A stretch of DNA of 64,000 nucleotides from Oleispirillum sp963678075 (GTDB lineage Bacteria; Pseudomonadota; Alphaproteobacteria; Rhodospirillales; Rhodospirillaceae). Below, piece after piece: positions 17,579-25,932 of this stretch. Location of the stretch: the NCBI GenBank assembly GCA_963678075.2, contig CAXXPK010000005.1:186001-250000 (forward strand), read 5' to 3'. The translations under genes and the position numbers were made by a program. Each line of letters begins with the position of its first letter. Position 1 is the first letter of the stretch. Below the pieces are notes generated by a model, which was not told the DNA's origin, did not search any database, and saw nothing but the letters and a program-made list of their open reading frames with translations.

Positions 17579-18282
17579 CGGCGGGGGGGGGCGGCGGCTG
17601 CGCGATATCGCTGCTGCCGCGCAGGTAGGTCTCGATGTCGTCGCGGATAACCCGCAACTGGGCGACAGTGGTGCGGTATTCGACGCCGATCGTCCAGTTG
17701 ATGCGGCGGCAGGTCATTTGCGTGAAGTTGGTCACCGCGTGGTCGGAAAGGGCGGTGTTCGGCACATAGACCGGCGCCTTGTCGAAGCGCCGGATCAGGG
17801 TGGATCGGAAGCCGATGGTTTCCACCACGCCCTCCACCACGCCATCGACGCGCACCCAGTCGCCGGGGTTGAAGCGTTTCTCGGCGATGGATTAGCCGGC
17901 CGGAGATCAGGTTCTTGAACAGGTCCTGCGCGCCCGGCGCGACGGCGACGCCGAATAGGCTGAAACCGGCCAGGATCGGCCCCACCTTGACCCCCCACAG
18001 GTCCAGGATAGTGGCGGCGCCGATCGTCATGATCAGCAGCTTGACCGCCTTGATCGTCCAGGTCATCAGCGACACCGAAAAGATGTGCTGCAGCCGGTTG
18101 AAGACGAAAGATAGCGGTTCGACCAGGACGTAAAGGAACCAGAACAGGTCGAAGACCACGAGCGACCGGACGACCGTCATGTGAATGGCGGCGATGTCCT
18201 TGGAGAAATGCATGTGTTGCCCGGCCAACAGCAGGCCGATGATGAAGGGGATCGTCCGCACCGGGCCGCGCAGGGCCTCTAG
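17579..18282 (-). pseudogene. MscS-family mechanosensitive channel relic, truncated and frameshifted
   Basis: Small-conductance mechanosensitive channel gene reduced to a fragment. Reading from the IS edge: RTIPFIIGLLLAGQ, then SVSLMTWTIKAVKLLIM, then the pore-lining region GVKVGPILAGFSLFGVAVAPGAQDLFKN. A one-base shift near 17893 moves the beta domain (DWVRVDGVVEGVVETIGFRS, VYVPNTALSDHAVTNF) to another frame. The C-terminal domain is cut at about 17580, next to the secA stop. The N terminus is split by IS copy 2; removing the IS and one CTAG restores the frame as GLEALRGPVRTIPF. No start codon remains next to ftsY, so the N terminus was lost before or after insertion. Loss of an osmotic safety valve fits the kdp decay elsewhere. 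Confidence 0.8.
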
Positions 18283-18326
18283 GCTCAGGACCCATTAAAT
18301 TATTGTCAGGCAGATCGGCGGCTGAT

Positions 18327-18361
18327 TCACTCATGGGAGGGAGGACCCCATCCATGAGTGA
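18327..18361 (+). promoter_or_regulatory. Hairpin occluding the transposase start codon (copy 2)
   Basis: Same perfect 10-bp inverted repeat as in copy 1 (TCACTCATGG / CCATGAGTGA), with the orfA ATG at 18354 in the right arm and GAGGGAGG in the loop. It is identical in both copies, so it is conserved within the element. Confidence 0.6.
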
Positions 18362-18722
18362 TCTGTTTTGGTTGTCAGAGAGGCAGTTGGCGAAGATCGA
18401 GCCGCATTTCCCGCTATCGCATGGCGTGCTGCGGGTTGATGATCGGCGAGTGATCAGCGGCATCGTTCATGTGATCCGCAACGGCTTACGGTGGCGAGAT
18501 GCACCACCCGTCTATGGCCCCCACAAAACCCTCTATAATCGTTTCGTTCGCTGGAGCCGACTTGGGGCGTTCAGCCGGATCTTCGCGGCCTTGACGGGAG
18601 AGGCTGGCCCTCCAGACCGGTTGATGATCGATGCAACCCACCTGAAAGCTCATCGGACCGCCGCGAGCCTCTATAAAAAGGGGCTCTTCCCCGATGTATC
18701 GGACGCACAAAAGGCGGGCTGA
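18354..18722 (+). CDS. IS5-family transposase orfA, copy 2
   Basis: 123-codon N-terminal half of the DDE transposase, as in copy 1 but with Arg for Cys in RFVRWSRLG and Ala for Val in LGAFSRIF. It holds the first catalytic Asp (MIDATHLKAHR). Its reading ends at QKAG and TGA unless a -1 shift on AAAAAGGGG (18675-18683) or TTCCCC (18687-18692) joins it to orfB. Confidence 0.87.
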   Translation: MSDLFWLSERQLAKIEPHFPLSHGVLRVDDRRVISGIVHVIRNGLRWRDAPPVYGPHKTLYNRFVRWSRLGAFSRIFAALTGEAGPPDRLMIDATHLKAHRTAASLYKKGLFPDVSDAQKAG

Positions 18723-19114
18723 ACTCCAAGCTTCATGCGGTTTGCGACGGACAAGGAAGGCCCCTCATCCTGCTGCTCAGCGAGGGGCAAATGAGCGATT
18801 ACAAAGGCGCGATGCTGTTGCTCGACCTATTTCCCAAGGCCAACGTCCTGATCGCCGACAAGGGCTATGACGGTGATCCCCTTCGAGAGGCTTTGACACA
18901 GCGAGGGATCGCTACATGCATCCCGCCAATGCGTCATCGCAAAACCCAGTACGCTTACGACAAAACCCTCTATCGCCAGCGTCATAGGATCGAGAACCTC
19001 TTCGCTCGCCTCAAGGATTGGCGGCATATCCACACCCGATATGACCGATGTACGGATATCTTCTTTGCCGCCGTCATCATCGCGGTACTCCTCCTCTTCT
19101 GGATCGAACCTTAA
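18677..19114 (+). CDS. IS5-family transposase orfB, copy 2 (open)
   Basis: C-terminal transposase half in the -1 frame, uninterrupted to the TAA at 19112. It has GRTKGGLNSKLHAVCDGQGR, then LLSEGQMSDYKGA, the second Asp in LIADKGYDGD and the YRQRHRIENLFARLKDWR block. IS427-group elements commonly express such a pair as an orfAB fusion by programmed frameshift. Here the fusion would give about 250 residues with the full DDE set. Confidence 0.85.
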   Translation, partial: KGALPRCIGRTKGGLNSKLHAVCDGQGRPLILLLSEGQMSDYKGAMLLLDLFPKANVLIADKGYDGDPLREALTQRGIATCIPPMRHRKTQYAYDKTLYRQRHRIENLFARLKDWRHIHTRYDRCTDIFFAAVIIAVLLLFWIEP

Positions 19115-19166
19115 TGAGTCCTGAGCCTAGGCCCCGGCGGGTCCCCGGGCAGTGCTGGGCCTGACT

Positions 19167-20114
19167 TCACGCGTCTGGCGGTAGGCCGAGAAGACCGCGG
19201 GCATAGTCCTGGGCGGCGAATGGGCGGAGGTCCTCGGTTGCCTCGCCGACGCCGATGAAGTGCACCGGCAAGCCGTGTTTTTCCGCCAACGCGACGACGA
19301 CGCCGCCCTTGGCCGTCCCATCCAGCTTGGTTAGGGCCAGGCCATCGACCCGGACCATCTGGAGGAAGATATCGACCTGCTGGTGGGCGTTCTGGCCGGT
19401 GGTGGCGTCCAGCACCAACAGCGTGGTGTGCGGCGCGTCGGGCACCAGTTTTTTCAGGACGCGGGAAATCTTTTCCAGCTCAGCCATCAGTTCGGAGCGA
19501 TTGTGCAACCGTCCGGCGGTGTCGATCAGAAGCACGTCGTCCTTTCGCGCGGTGGCCAGCTTCAGGGCGTCGAAGGCGACTCCCGTCGCGTCCGCCCCGG
19601 TTTCGCGCGCCATCACCGGGCATCCGGTGCGTTGCCCCCAGACCTGTAGCTGTTCCACCGCCGCGGCGCGGAAGGTATCGCCCGCTGCCATCACCACGCC
19701 CTTGCCCTGATCCTTTAGTTGCTTGGCGATCTTGCCGATGGTGGTGGTCTTGCCGGCGCCGTTGACGCCGACCACCAGCACCACGTGGGGTTTCCGGGTC
19801 GTGTCGAAAATCAGCGGCTTCGCCACCGGCTCCAGGATTTTTTCGATCTCTCCGGCCAGAGTGGCGCGGACCTCGTCGGCGGTGACGTCCTTACCCAGAC
19901 GCGCGGCGCGCAACGATGCGGTCAGTCGTGTCGCGGTGGCGACCCCGATGTCGGCGGCGATCAGGATCTCTTCCAGTTCCTCCAGCGCCGCGTCGTCAAG
20001 AACGCGGTGGCCGAAAAGGGCGCCGATCCCCTGCCCCAGGCGCGACGAGGACCGTGCCAGCCCCGCTCGCAGCCGGGCCAGCCAGCCGGACTGGTTTTGC
20101 CGTTCTTCGCTCAT
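19167..20114 (-). CDS. ftsY: Signal recognition particle receptor FtsY
   Basis: SRP receptor GTPase that docks Ffh-bound ribosomes at the membrane; 315 residues with a short acidic A domain. The N domain covers about residues 20-105. G1 is GVNGAGKTTTIGK (about 114-126), followed by GDTFRAAAVEQL, G3 DTAGRLHNRSEL, G4 TKLDGTAKGG and the closing GVGEATEDLRPF. Its start overlaps the mtaB stop by four bases (ATGA), so the two are translationally coupled. The gene ends just before the CTAG flank of IS copy 2 and is not damaged by it. Ffh is encoded about 3 kb away. Confidence 0.95.
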   Translation of the reverse strand: MSEERQNQSGWLARLRAGLARSSSRLGQGIGALFGHRVLDDAALEELEEILIAADIGVATATRLTASLRAARLGKDVTADEVRATLAGEIEKILEPVAKPLIFDTTRKPHVVLVVGVNGAGKTTTIGKIAKQLKDQGKGVVMAAGDTFRAAAVEQLQVWGQRTGCPVMARETGADATGVAFDALKLATARKDDVLLIDTAGRLHNRSELMAELEKISRVLKKLVPDAPHTTLLVLDATTGQNAHQQVDIFLQMVRVDGLALTKLDGTAKGGVVVALAEKHGLPVHFIGVGEATEDLRPFAAQDYARGLLGLPPDA

Positions 20115-21388
20115 GCCAGGATCCCGTGCAAAGTGGTGCCATCGTGGCCGGTGACGGCGACGCCCGCGACCGTGCCAATCGCGGGCGGCGGCGTCAAGCC
20201 CGGATCGTCGATCTTGATCGGCAGGTAATGGTCGGTGTGGCCCTGTCCCTGGTTTTCGATCACCGCCGTCGCGGTGCGTCCGACCCAGGTGTCCAGCAGT
20301 GCCGCCATCCGGCGGTGTCCGGCATTGCGCAGGCGCCGCGCGCGATCCTTGACCACGTCGCCCTTGACCTGCGGCATCTTCGCCGCCGGGGTGCCGGGGC
20401 GCGGCGAGAAGGGAAAGACGTGCAGGTGGGTGACGTCGGCCTCGTCGATCAGGGCTAGGCCGTTTGCGAACATTTCCTCGGTCTCGGTGGGGAAGCCCGC
20501 GATGATGTCGGCGCCGATCGCTATTTCCGGCCGTTCGGCGCGCAGGGCGCGGGTCAGGGCGATCACATCGGCGCGGGCATGGTGGCGTTTCATTCGCTTC
20601 AGGATCATGTCGTCGCCCGCCTGCACCGACAGGTGCACGTGCGGCAACAGCCGGGGTTCGGTGACCAGAAGGCGGAACAAGGTATCGTCGATTTCGACGG
20701 GATCGAGCGAGGTCAGGCGCAGGCGGGTCATTTCCGGCACCGCGTCCAGCAGGTGGCGGACCAGTCCGCCCAGGTCCGGGGTTCCGGGCAAATCCGCGCC
20801 ATAGGCGGTGATGTCCACTCCGGTCAGCACGATTTCGGGGATGCCGGCGGCGATCAGGCCCCGGATCTCGCGGGCGATGCGGTCCGGCGTCTGACTGCGG
20901 TTGGGGCCGCGCGCGAAGGGGATGATGCAGAAGGTGCAGCGGTGATCGCAGCCCTGCTGCACCTGGACGAAGGCGCGGCAGCGGCCCTCAAATCCTTCCA
21001 GTAAATGGGTCGCGGTCTCCCGCGCGGTCATGATGTCGGTGACGCGGATCGATGGCCCCTGGTCGCCGGCGGCATAGGCGGCGGGGTCCATCTTTTCCCG
21101 GTTGCCGAGAACGCGGGAGACTCCCTCCATCTCGGCATAGCGGTTCGGGGTCAACTGCGCGGCGCAACCGGTGACGATGATCTTGGCGTCGGGGTGTTCG
21201 CGATGCAGGCGGCGGATCGTCTGGCGTACCTGACGTTCGGCCTCCGCCGTCACCGCGCAGGTGTTGACGACGATAGTGTCGGAAAGCCCCGCGCCTTCGG
21301 CGTGCCCGCGCATCAATTCCGATTCATAGGCGTTCATGCGGCAGCCGAAGGTGACGACGCGCACCGGAGCCGGGGCCTCGTCGCTCAT
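20111..21388 (-). CDS. mtaB: tRNA t6A37 methylthiotransferase MtaB
   Basis: Radical-SAM enzyme that converts t6A to ms2t6A at position 37 of ANN-decoding tRNAs; 425 residues. The N-terminal MTTase domain has conserved Cys residues in TFGCRMNAYES (about 14-24), VVNTCAVTAEAERQ and IVTGCAAQ, which bind the auxiliary cluster. The radical-SAM motif is QQGCDHRCTFCIIPFARG (about 143-160). A TRAM-like tail closes the protein. It overlaps ftsY downstream and dapF upstream by four bases each, forming a dapF-mtaB-ftsY operon. The assignment to MtaB rather than MiaB rests on the N-terminal spacing and this gene order. Confidence 0.9.
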   Translation of the reverse strand: MSDEAPAPVRVVTFGCRMNAYESELMRGHAEGAGLSDTIVVNTCAVTAEAERQVRQTIRRLHREHPDAKIIVTGCAAQLTPNRYAEMEGVSRVLGNREKMDPAAYAAGDQGPSIRVTDIMTARETATHLLEGFEGRCRAFVQVQQGCDHRCTFCIIPFARGPNRSQTPDRIAREIRGLIAAGIPEIVLTGVDITAYGADLPGTPDLGGLVRHLLDAVPEMTRLRLTSLDPVEIDDTLFRLLVTEPRLLPHVHLSVQAGDDMILKRMKRHHARADVIALTRALRAERPEIAIGADIIAGFPTETEEMFANGLALIDEADVTHLHVFPFSPRPGTPAAKMPQVKGDVVKDRARRLRNAGHRRMAALLDTWVGRTATAVIENQGQGHTDHYLPIKIDDPGLTPPPAIGTVAGVAVTGHDGTTLHGILA

Positions 21389-22245
21389 GCGGTTTCGTCC
21401 AGGTCGCCGATTACGCCGTCGAAGGACAGGCTGGCCGGGCCGGTCATCAGGACGTGGCCGTTGTCCGCCCAGGTGATGCGCAAATCGCCGCCGTCCAGCA
21501 CCACGGTGCCGGTGCGACCGGTGATCCCCCGCCGCGCCGCTGCCACTAGGGTGGCGCAGGCGCCGGTGCCGCAGGCCTGGGTGATGCCGATGCAGCGTTC
21601 CCAGACCCGCATCCGCAGGGTGTTGGGGGCGATCAGGTGAACCACTTCGACATTGGTCTTTTCCGGGAACAGCGGATGGGCTTCGATCAGGGGGCCGACC
21701 TTGGTCAGGGCGATCGCCTCGGCGTCGGGAACGAAGAAGACCGCGTGCGGGTTGCCCATCGATACCCCGACCGGAGTTTCCAGTCCGCCGACGGAGATCG
21801 GCAGGGACAGGGTGTCGTGCGCCTCGGCCAGGGGAATTTCATCCCACCTCAGCCAAGCCTCCCCCATGTCGGCGGTGATCGCGTCGCCGCCCGCGGCGAT
21901 GGCGCGGATCAAACCGGCGCGGGTCCGCAACGTGGTTTCGCCGCGTCCGCTCTCTTCCATCAGCAGACGGGCGACGCAGCGGGTGGCGTTGCCGCAGGCG
22001 GAGACTTGACCGCCGTCGGCGTTGAAAATCCGCATGAAGGCCTCTGCCTCGGCGTCGCCGGGCTCGATCACGATCAACTGGTCGCAGCCGATGCCCCGCC
22101 GCCGGTCGGCCAATCGGGCGATTTGCGCCGGTGACGGGGCCAGGGGCCGGACGCGCGCGTCCAGGATCACGAAATCGTTGCCGAGCCCGTGCATCTTGCG
22201 AAAGGACCGTCCGTTCAGGACGGCGGGGGTGTCGCTGTTGTTCAT
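21385..22245 (-). CDS. dapF: Diaminopimelate epimerase DapF
   Basis: Interconverts LL- and meso-diaminopimelate for lysine and peptidoglycan; 286 residues. The two catalytic Cys motifs are DGGQVSACGNATRC (about residues 79-92) and ITQACGTGACATLV (about 227-240). The substrate loop MHGLGNDFV lies near the N terminus. The start at 22245 (MNNSDTPAVLNGRS) is preferred; the frame stays open for 46 more codons, but those read through a dispersed repeat element and do not match the family. First gene of the dapF-mtaB-ftsY operon. Confidence 0.95.
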   Translation of the reverse strand: MNNSDTPAVLNGRSFRKMHGLGNDFVILDARVRPLAPSPAQIARLADRRRGIGCDQLIVIEPGDAEAEAFMRIFNADGGQVSACGNATRCVARLLMEESGRGETTLRTRAGLIRAIAAGGDAITADMGEAWLRWDEIPLAEAHDTLSLPISVGGLETPVGVSMGNPHAVFFVPDAEAIALTKVGPLIEAHPLFPEKTNVEVVHLIAPNTLRMRVWERCIGITQACGTGACATLVAAARRGITGRTGTVVLDGGDLRITWADNGHVLMTGPASLSFDGVIGDLDETA

Positions 22246-22317
22246 GATCTTGCTATTAAGGTACGCCGCGCCGCGAAGTCCAGGGGAAAACCAGGGGAGG
22301 CGAAATAGGGAAAACCC

Positions 22318-22450
22318 TTGCGAGGGGCCATGGACCCCTCGCGCTCCGCACCATGGTTCCATGGCGCTTCGCGCGAAAACCAAAATGAAGGGTACACAGG
22401 GGCCGGGACCCTGTGCGGGGTTCGGGGCGGAGTCCTGACTTGGTTTTTCC
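22318..22450 (-). repeat. Dispersed intergenic repeat, copy A
   Basis: Begins with hairpin GCGAGGGG-CCATGGA-CCCCTCGC (22320-22342) and ends with GGGCGGAGTCCTGACTTGG followed by TTTTT (22444-22448). The same start and end modules occur at 29427-29597 and, in more divergent form, at 48689-48855. It lies between dapF and the broken iron-sulfur gene. Strand is arbitrary. Confidence 0.6.
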
Positions 22451-22452
22451 CG

Positions 22453-23170
22453 TTATGCGTTGAGGATCAGCGGACCGAAGGTCTCGACGAAGGCGCGCAT
22501 ATGAAATTCCGCCTGCGCCTGGCCATAGGCGTAATCCCGGCCGACCGGGCTTGCATGGCGGGCGCGGCAGCCATTTTTCAGGCAGGTGATGCCCGCCGTG
22601 CTTTGCAGGCGTTTGATGCAGCAGGCCGCGTCGTATCCGCCGTCGGTCAACGCGCCGCAGATGCAGGCGGAGACGCAGGGGCGATCGATGCAGGCATCGC
22701 AGGGATTGGCGGCCATCGGCGTGGGCGCCGGGGCAGGGTGGGGCGACAGAAGAGCGGCGCGTAGCCCGAACCATGTGCCGTAGCGCGGGTGAATGGCGGG
22801 CGTCATCGGCGACTCGAAAAAAGCCCCGGCCCTTGCCCCCCAGGCGAGAAAGGAAAGGAACGGTGGGCCGGTGAAGGGAAACACCGCCTCCATCCCGAAA
22901 TCTTTCATGATGGGGGGTCAGGACCCGCCGCGTCCAGGAATCCAGGGGGTGCGGCTCGTCCCGCCGTTTCGCCTGGAATGCCTGCCACATCTCTGGCCCG
23001 GCGTTGCCGACCAGGGTAATGGAGCGTGTCGCCAGTCCTGCGGACAGGGACGGCACCGCATCGTCGGGGGTGGGGGCAAAGGCGTCCAGTACGATCAACC
23101 CATGCTCCGCCAGTTGGAGCTCAAGGGCGGAAGAGCAGACGGCCTCGGTGGCGGCGATATCGACGATCAT
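22453..23170 (-). pseudogene. Cysteine-rich iron-sulfur (ferredoxin-like) protein gene, frameshifted at a G6 tract
   Basis: Ferredoxin-type protein of unknown role, about 238 residues if repaired. The N-terminal part (MIVDIAATEAVCSSALELQ ... ITLVGNAGPEMWQAF, DSWTRRVLTP) is in one frame. The C-terminal part (GMEAVFPFTGPPFLSFL, NPCDACIDRPCVSACICGA, CLKNGCRARHA, YAYGQAQAEFHMRAF) is in another. The switch is at the run of six G (six C on the coding strand) at 22912-22917; five would restore LTPIMKDFGMEAV. The Cys motifs are intact and look like paired 4Fe-4S binding sites. It could be a slippage mutation, phase variation or a sequencing error. Confidence 0.75.
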
Positions 23171-23279
23171 GGATTTTTTGTGTGTCCTGGACACGGCGCG
23201 TGCCTTTCTGGGAAAGCCTAGCGACGAAGTTCTTGGTTGCGGATCGCGCACCGTTTCTCAATGTAGGATGTCCGTCGCG

Positions 23280-23300
23280 CCCAACCAAAGGGGGGTTGGG
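23280..23300 (+). other. Short hairpin upstream of the ffh promoter
   Basis: CCCAACC AAAGGGG GGTTGGG lies just before the candidate ffh promoter and may end transcription arriving from the left. There is no long T tract. Confidence 0.3.
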
Positions 23301-23302
23301 TA

Positions 23303-23331
23303 TTGACTCGCGTCGCCGGATTGCGTATGTC
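23303..23331 (+). promoter_or_regulatory. Candidate sigma-70 promoter for ffh operon
   Basis: TTGACT (23303-23308), a 17-base spacer and TATGTC (23326-23331), 140 bases before the ffh start. The intervening leader has an open frame joined to ffh, but it is not family-like. Confidence 0.5.
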
Positions 23332-23470
23332 TGCCGCTCTTCCAGAGTCGGTATGGTGCTTTTGCGTCCGACGCTTCCAAGGAGGTCCGTTCGTCCGCGA
23401 GGGTTCGCGCACGGGCGCGTTCGATATTTGGGTTATTGCCGCGCTTGGGCGCGGCGCCACGGGTGGGCCG

Positions 23471-24874
23471 ATGTTCGAGTCATTAAGCGATCGTCTGGGC
23501 GGGATTTTCGATAAGCTGAAGCGTCGCGCGACGCTGTCGGCGTCGGATGTCGATGCCGCGATGCGCGAAATTCGCATCGCGCTGCTGGAGGCCGACGTCG
23601 CCCTGCCGGTGGTCAAGGATTTCGTCGCCCGCGTGCGCGAGGAAGCCCTGGGGCAGGAGGTCATCCGTTCGGTGACCCCCGGTCAGATGGTGGTCAAGAT
23701 CGTCCACGATGCCCTGGTCGAAACCTTGGGCTCGGACGCCACCGAACTTAGCCTGCAGGCGGTGCCGCCAGTGCCGATTCTGATGGTCGGTTTGCAGGGT
23801 TCGGGGAAGACCACCACCTCGGGCAAGATCGCGCTGCGTCTGAAGGACAAGGAACGCAAGAAGGTTCTGCTGGCGTCGTTGGACGTCTATCGCCCTGCCG
23901 CGCAGGAGCAATTGGCCCAGTTGGCGACGCAGGCGGGGGTTGCCTCGCTGCCGGTTATCGTCGGCGAAATGCCGGTGGCGATCGCCAAACGCGCCATGGA
24001 GGTCGGCCGTAAGGAAGGCTTCGATGTCGTCATTCTGGACACCGCCGGACGGTTGCACATCGACGCCGAGTTGATGGACGAGGTGGCGAAGGTCAAGGCC
24101 ATCGCCAAGCCGCACGAAACCCTGCTGGTGGTCGATGCGATGACCGGCCAGGACGCGGTGGCCCTGGCCCGCGAATTCCACGACAAGGTGGGCATCACCG
24201 GCATCGTCCTGACCCGTATCGACGGCGATGCGCGGGGCGGCGGCGCGCTGTCGATGCGCGCGGTTACCGGGTGCCCGATCAAGTTCCTGGGCGCGGGCGA
24301 AAAACTCGACAAGCTGGAAGTCTTCCACCCAGACCGCATCGCCGGTCGCATTCTGGGCATGGGCGACGTGGTGTCGCTGGTGGAAAAGGCCGCCGAGACC
24401 TTCCAGCAGGACGAGGCCGAGAAACTTGCCAAGAAAATGATGTCGGGCAAGTTCGACCTCGAGGATCTGCTGGGCCAGTTGAAGCAACTGCGCAAGATGG
24501 GCGATCTGAAGGGCCTGATGGGCATGCTGCCCGGCATCAACAAGATGAAGAAGCAGCTGGACGCGGCCAAGGTCGATGACGGCATGCTGAAGCGCCAGGA
24601 AGCGATCATCCTGTCGATGACGGTCAAGGAACGTCGGCTTCTCGATGTCATCAAGGCGTCGCGCAAGAAGCGCATTGCCGCCGGGTCCGGCACCACGGTG
24701 CAAGAGGTCAACAAGCTCCTGAAGCAGTTCGAGCAGATGGCGCTGATGATGAAACAGATGAAGAAGCTTGGCCAAAAGGGGGGCATGCCCCCCGATTTCG
24801 GCGGTGGCGGCCTTGGCGGTTTTGGCGGCGGTCTTCCCCCGGGCGGTTTTCCGGGCGGGTTCAAGTTCAAGTAG
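23471..24874 (+). CDS. ffh: Signal recognition particle protein Ffh
   Basis: SRP54 homologue that binds signal peptides and 4.5S RNA and pairs with FtsY; 467 residues. The N domain is residues 1-90. G1 is GLQGSGKTTTSGKIA (about 106-120), followed by DVYRPAAQEQL, G3 DTAGRLHIDAELMDE, G4 TRIDGDARGGGAL and GAGEKLDKLEVF. The M domain has the Met-rich signal groove (QMALMMKQMKKLG) and ends in a Gly-rich tail. The start at 23471 (MFESLSDRLGGIF) fits the family; an upstream in-frame start at 23303 coincides with the promoter. Head of the ffh-rpsP-rimM-trmD-rplS cluster. Confidence 0.96.
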   Translation: MFESLSDRLGGIFDKLKRRATLSASDVDAAMREIRIALLEADVALPVVKDFVARVREEALGQEVIRSVTPGQMVVKIVHDALVETLGSDATELSLQAVPPVPILMVGLQGSGKTTTSGKIALRLKDKERKKVLLASLDVYRPAAQEQLAQLATQAGVASLPVIVGEMPVAIAKRAMEVGRKEGFDVVILDTAGRLHIDAELMDEVAKVKAIAKPHETLLVVDAMTGQDAVALAREFHDKVGITGIVLTRIDGDARGGGALSMRAVTGCPIKFLGAGEKLDKLEVFHPDRIAGRILGMGDVVSLVEKAAETFQQDEAEKLAKKMMSGKFDLEDLLGQLKQLRKMGDLKGLMGMLPGINKMKKQLDAAKVDDGMLKRQEAIILSMTVKERRLLDVIKASRKKRIAAGSGTTVQEVNKLLKQFEQMALMMKQMKKLGQKGGMPPDFGGGGLGGFGGGLPPGGFPGGFKFK

Positions 24875-24986
24875 GCCGGAGTTTCCGGTCAAGATTAGGG
24901 GCGGCGGGTTCGCCGTTCTTCGGGTTCGTTCCGGTACTTTTGCCGGGGCGGAAGGTACACACAAGAACGAAGGGTAAAACCACACC

Positions 24987-25358
24987 ATGCTTCGTATTCG
25001 TTTGACTCGCGGCGGCGCCAAGCAGCACCCTTTCTACCGCATCGTCGTCGCCGATTCTCGCGCGCCGCGTGACGGTCGTTTCATCGAAAAGCTCGGTTTC
25101 TACAATCCGATGCTGCCGAAGGAACATGCCGATCGCCTGGTGATCAAGGAAGAGCGCGTGAAGTATTGGCTGGGCGTTGGCGCGCAGCCGTCCGATCGTG
25201 TCGCGCGTTTCCTTGGCCTGTCCGGCATCATCGCGATGCCCGCCGTGCCGGAAAACCAGACCAAGCAGCCCGCGCCGAAGAAGAAGGCCCAGGACCGCGC
25301 CGCCGAGAAGGCGAAGGCCGCCGAGGCCGCCGCAGCTGCTGCTCCCGCCGAGGCCTGA
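24987..25358 (+). CDS. rpsP: 30S ribosomal protein S16
   Basis: Small-subunit assembly protein. 123 residues: the conserved core (MLRIRLTRGGAKQHPFYRIV, DGRFIEKLGFYNP, WLGVGAQPSDRVARFL) is followed by a Lys/Ala-rich tail of about 30 residues, typical of alphaproteobacteria. The ribosome site GAACGAAGGG lies before the ATG. Followed closely by rimM, its processing partner. Confidence 0.97.
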   Translation: MLRIRLTRGGAKQHPFYRIVVADSRAPRDGRFIEKLGFYNPMLPKEHADRLVIKEERVKYWLGVGAQPSDRVARFLGLSGIIAMPAVPENQTKQPAPKKKAQDRAAEKAKAAEAAAAAAPAEA

Positions 25359-25377
25359 GGTCCGAGGGCGTGGCGCA

Positions 25378-25932
25378 GTGAACGCGACAACGGGTTCGGA
25401 TAACGACCGGGTGTGTCTGGGGGTCATCGTAGGCGCCCAGGGCATCAAGGGCGAGGTTCGGATCAAGCCGTTCACTGCGGAGCCCGAGGATGTCGGCGCC
25501 TATGGCCCGCTATCCGACGAACCGGGGACGAACAGTTTTCGTCTGGCGGTGCGCGGCATGGCCAAGGGCGCGGTGGTGGCGAAGATCAAGGGCGTCGAGG
25601 ATCGTAACGCGGCGGAGGCCTTGAAAGGCACCAAGCTGTTCGTGAGCCGCGACCGCCTGCCGGAGCCGGAGGACGAGGACACCTTCTACCACGCCGATCT
25701 GATCGGGCTTTCCGCGGAGGCCCCGGACGGCGCCCCACTGGGGCGAGTGGCGGCGGTGTTCGATCACGGCGCCGGGGACATTCTGGACATCTGGGGATTG
25801 GATGGCCGGGTGATATCGGTACCGTTCACCAAGGCGGTGGCGCCGCTGGTGGACGTCTCGGGCGGTCGCGTTGTCGTTGCAATCCCGGCGGGGTTGATCG
25901 GCGGCGACGAACCGGCGGGAGACGAAGGATGA
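25378..25932 (+). CDS. rimM: 16S rRNA processing / ribosome maturation factor RimM
   Basis: Binds S19 and assists maturation of the 30S head; 184 residues. The N-terminal RimM barrel holds VCLGVIVGAQGIKGEVRIKPF (residues 11-31, less the last residue here for length). The linker has KGTKLFVSRDRLPE. The PRC-barrel domain has FYHADLIGLSA, FDHGAGDILDIW and VPFTKAVAPLVDV. I use the GTG at 25378, the last start before the conserved domain; the open frame upstream overlaps rpsP and has no family match. Its stop overlaps the trmD start by four bases. Confidence 0.9.
   Translation: MNATTGSDNDRVCLGVIVGAQGIKGEVRIKPFTAEPEDVGAYGPLSDEPGTNSFRLAVRGMAKGAVVAKIKGVEDRNAAEALKGTKLFVSRDRLPEPEDEDTFYHADLIGLSAEAPDGAPLGRVAAVFDHGAGDILDIWGLDGRVISVPFTKAVAPLVDVSGGRVVVAIPAGLIGGDEPAGDEG

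Larger units (their letters stand above)
18283..19126 (+). mobile_element. IS5-family (IS427-like) insertion sequence, copy 2
   Basis: 844-bp copy of the element at 1739-2582, flanked on both sides by CTAG (18279-18282 and 19127-19130), which I read as the target-site duplication. The terminal repeats GCTCAGGACCCATTAA and TTAATGAGTCCTGAGC differ at one base. orfB has no stop codon where copy 1 has TAA. It splits the mscS relic. Intact ends, intact target duplication and open frames suggest this copy is more recent or still active. Confidence 0.92.

Noticed and set aside
14887..18261. A 1124-codon open frame on the minus strand
   Set aside because: It is antisense to secA for most of its length and owes its openness to GC-rich codon bias. 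Only its first 120 codons (18261 to about 17890) are real, as part of the mscS relic.
22256..22450. N-terminal extension of DapF into the upstream region
   Set aside because: The added residues are encoded by the dispersed repeat; the family start is at 22245.
23303..23470. N-terminal extension of Ffh
   Set aside because: It overlaps a good promoter and has no similarity to the family; MFESLSDRL at 23471 is the canonical start.
23483..25021. 512-codon minus-strand frame opposite ffh
   Set aside because: Complementary shadow of ffh; no family features.
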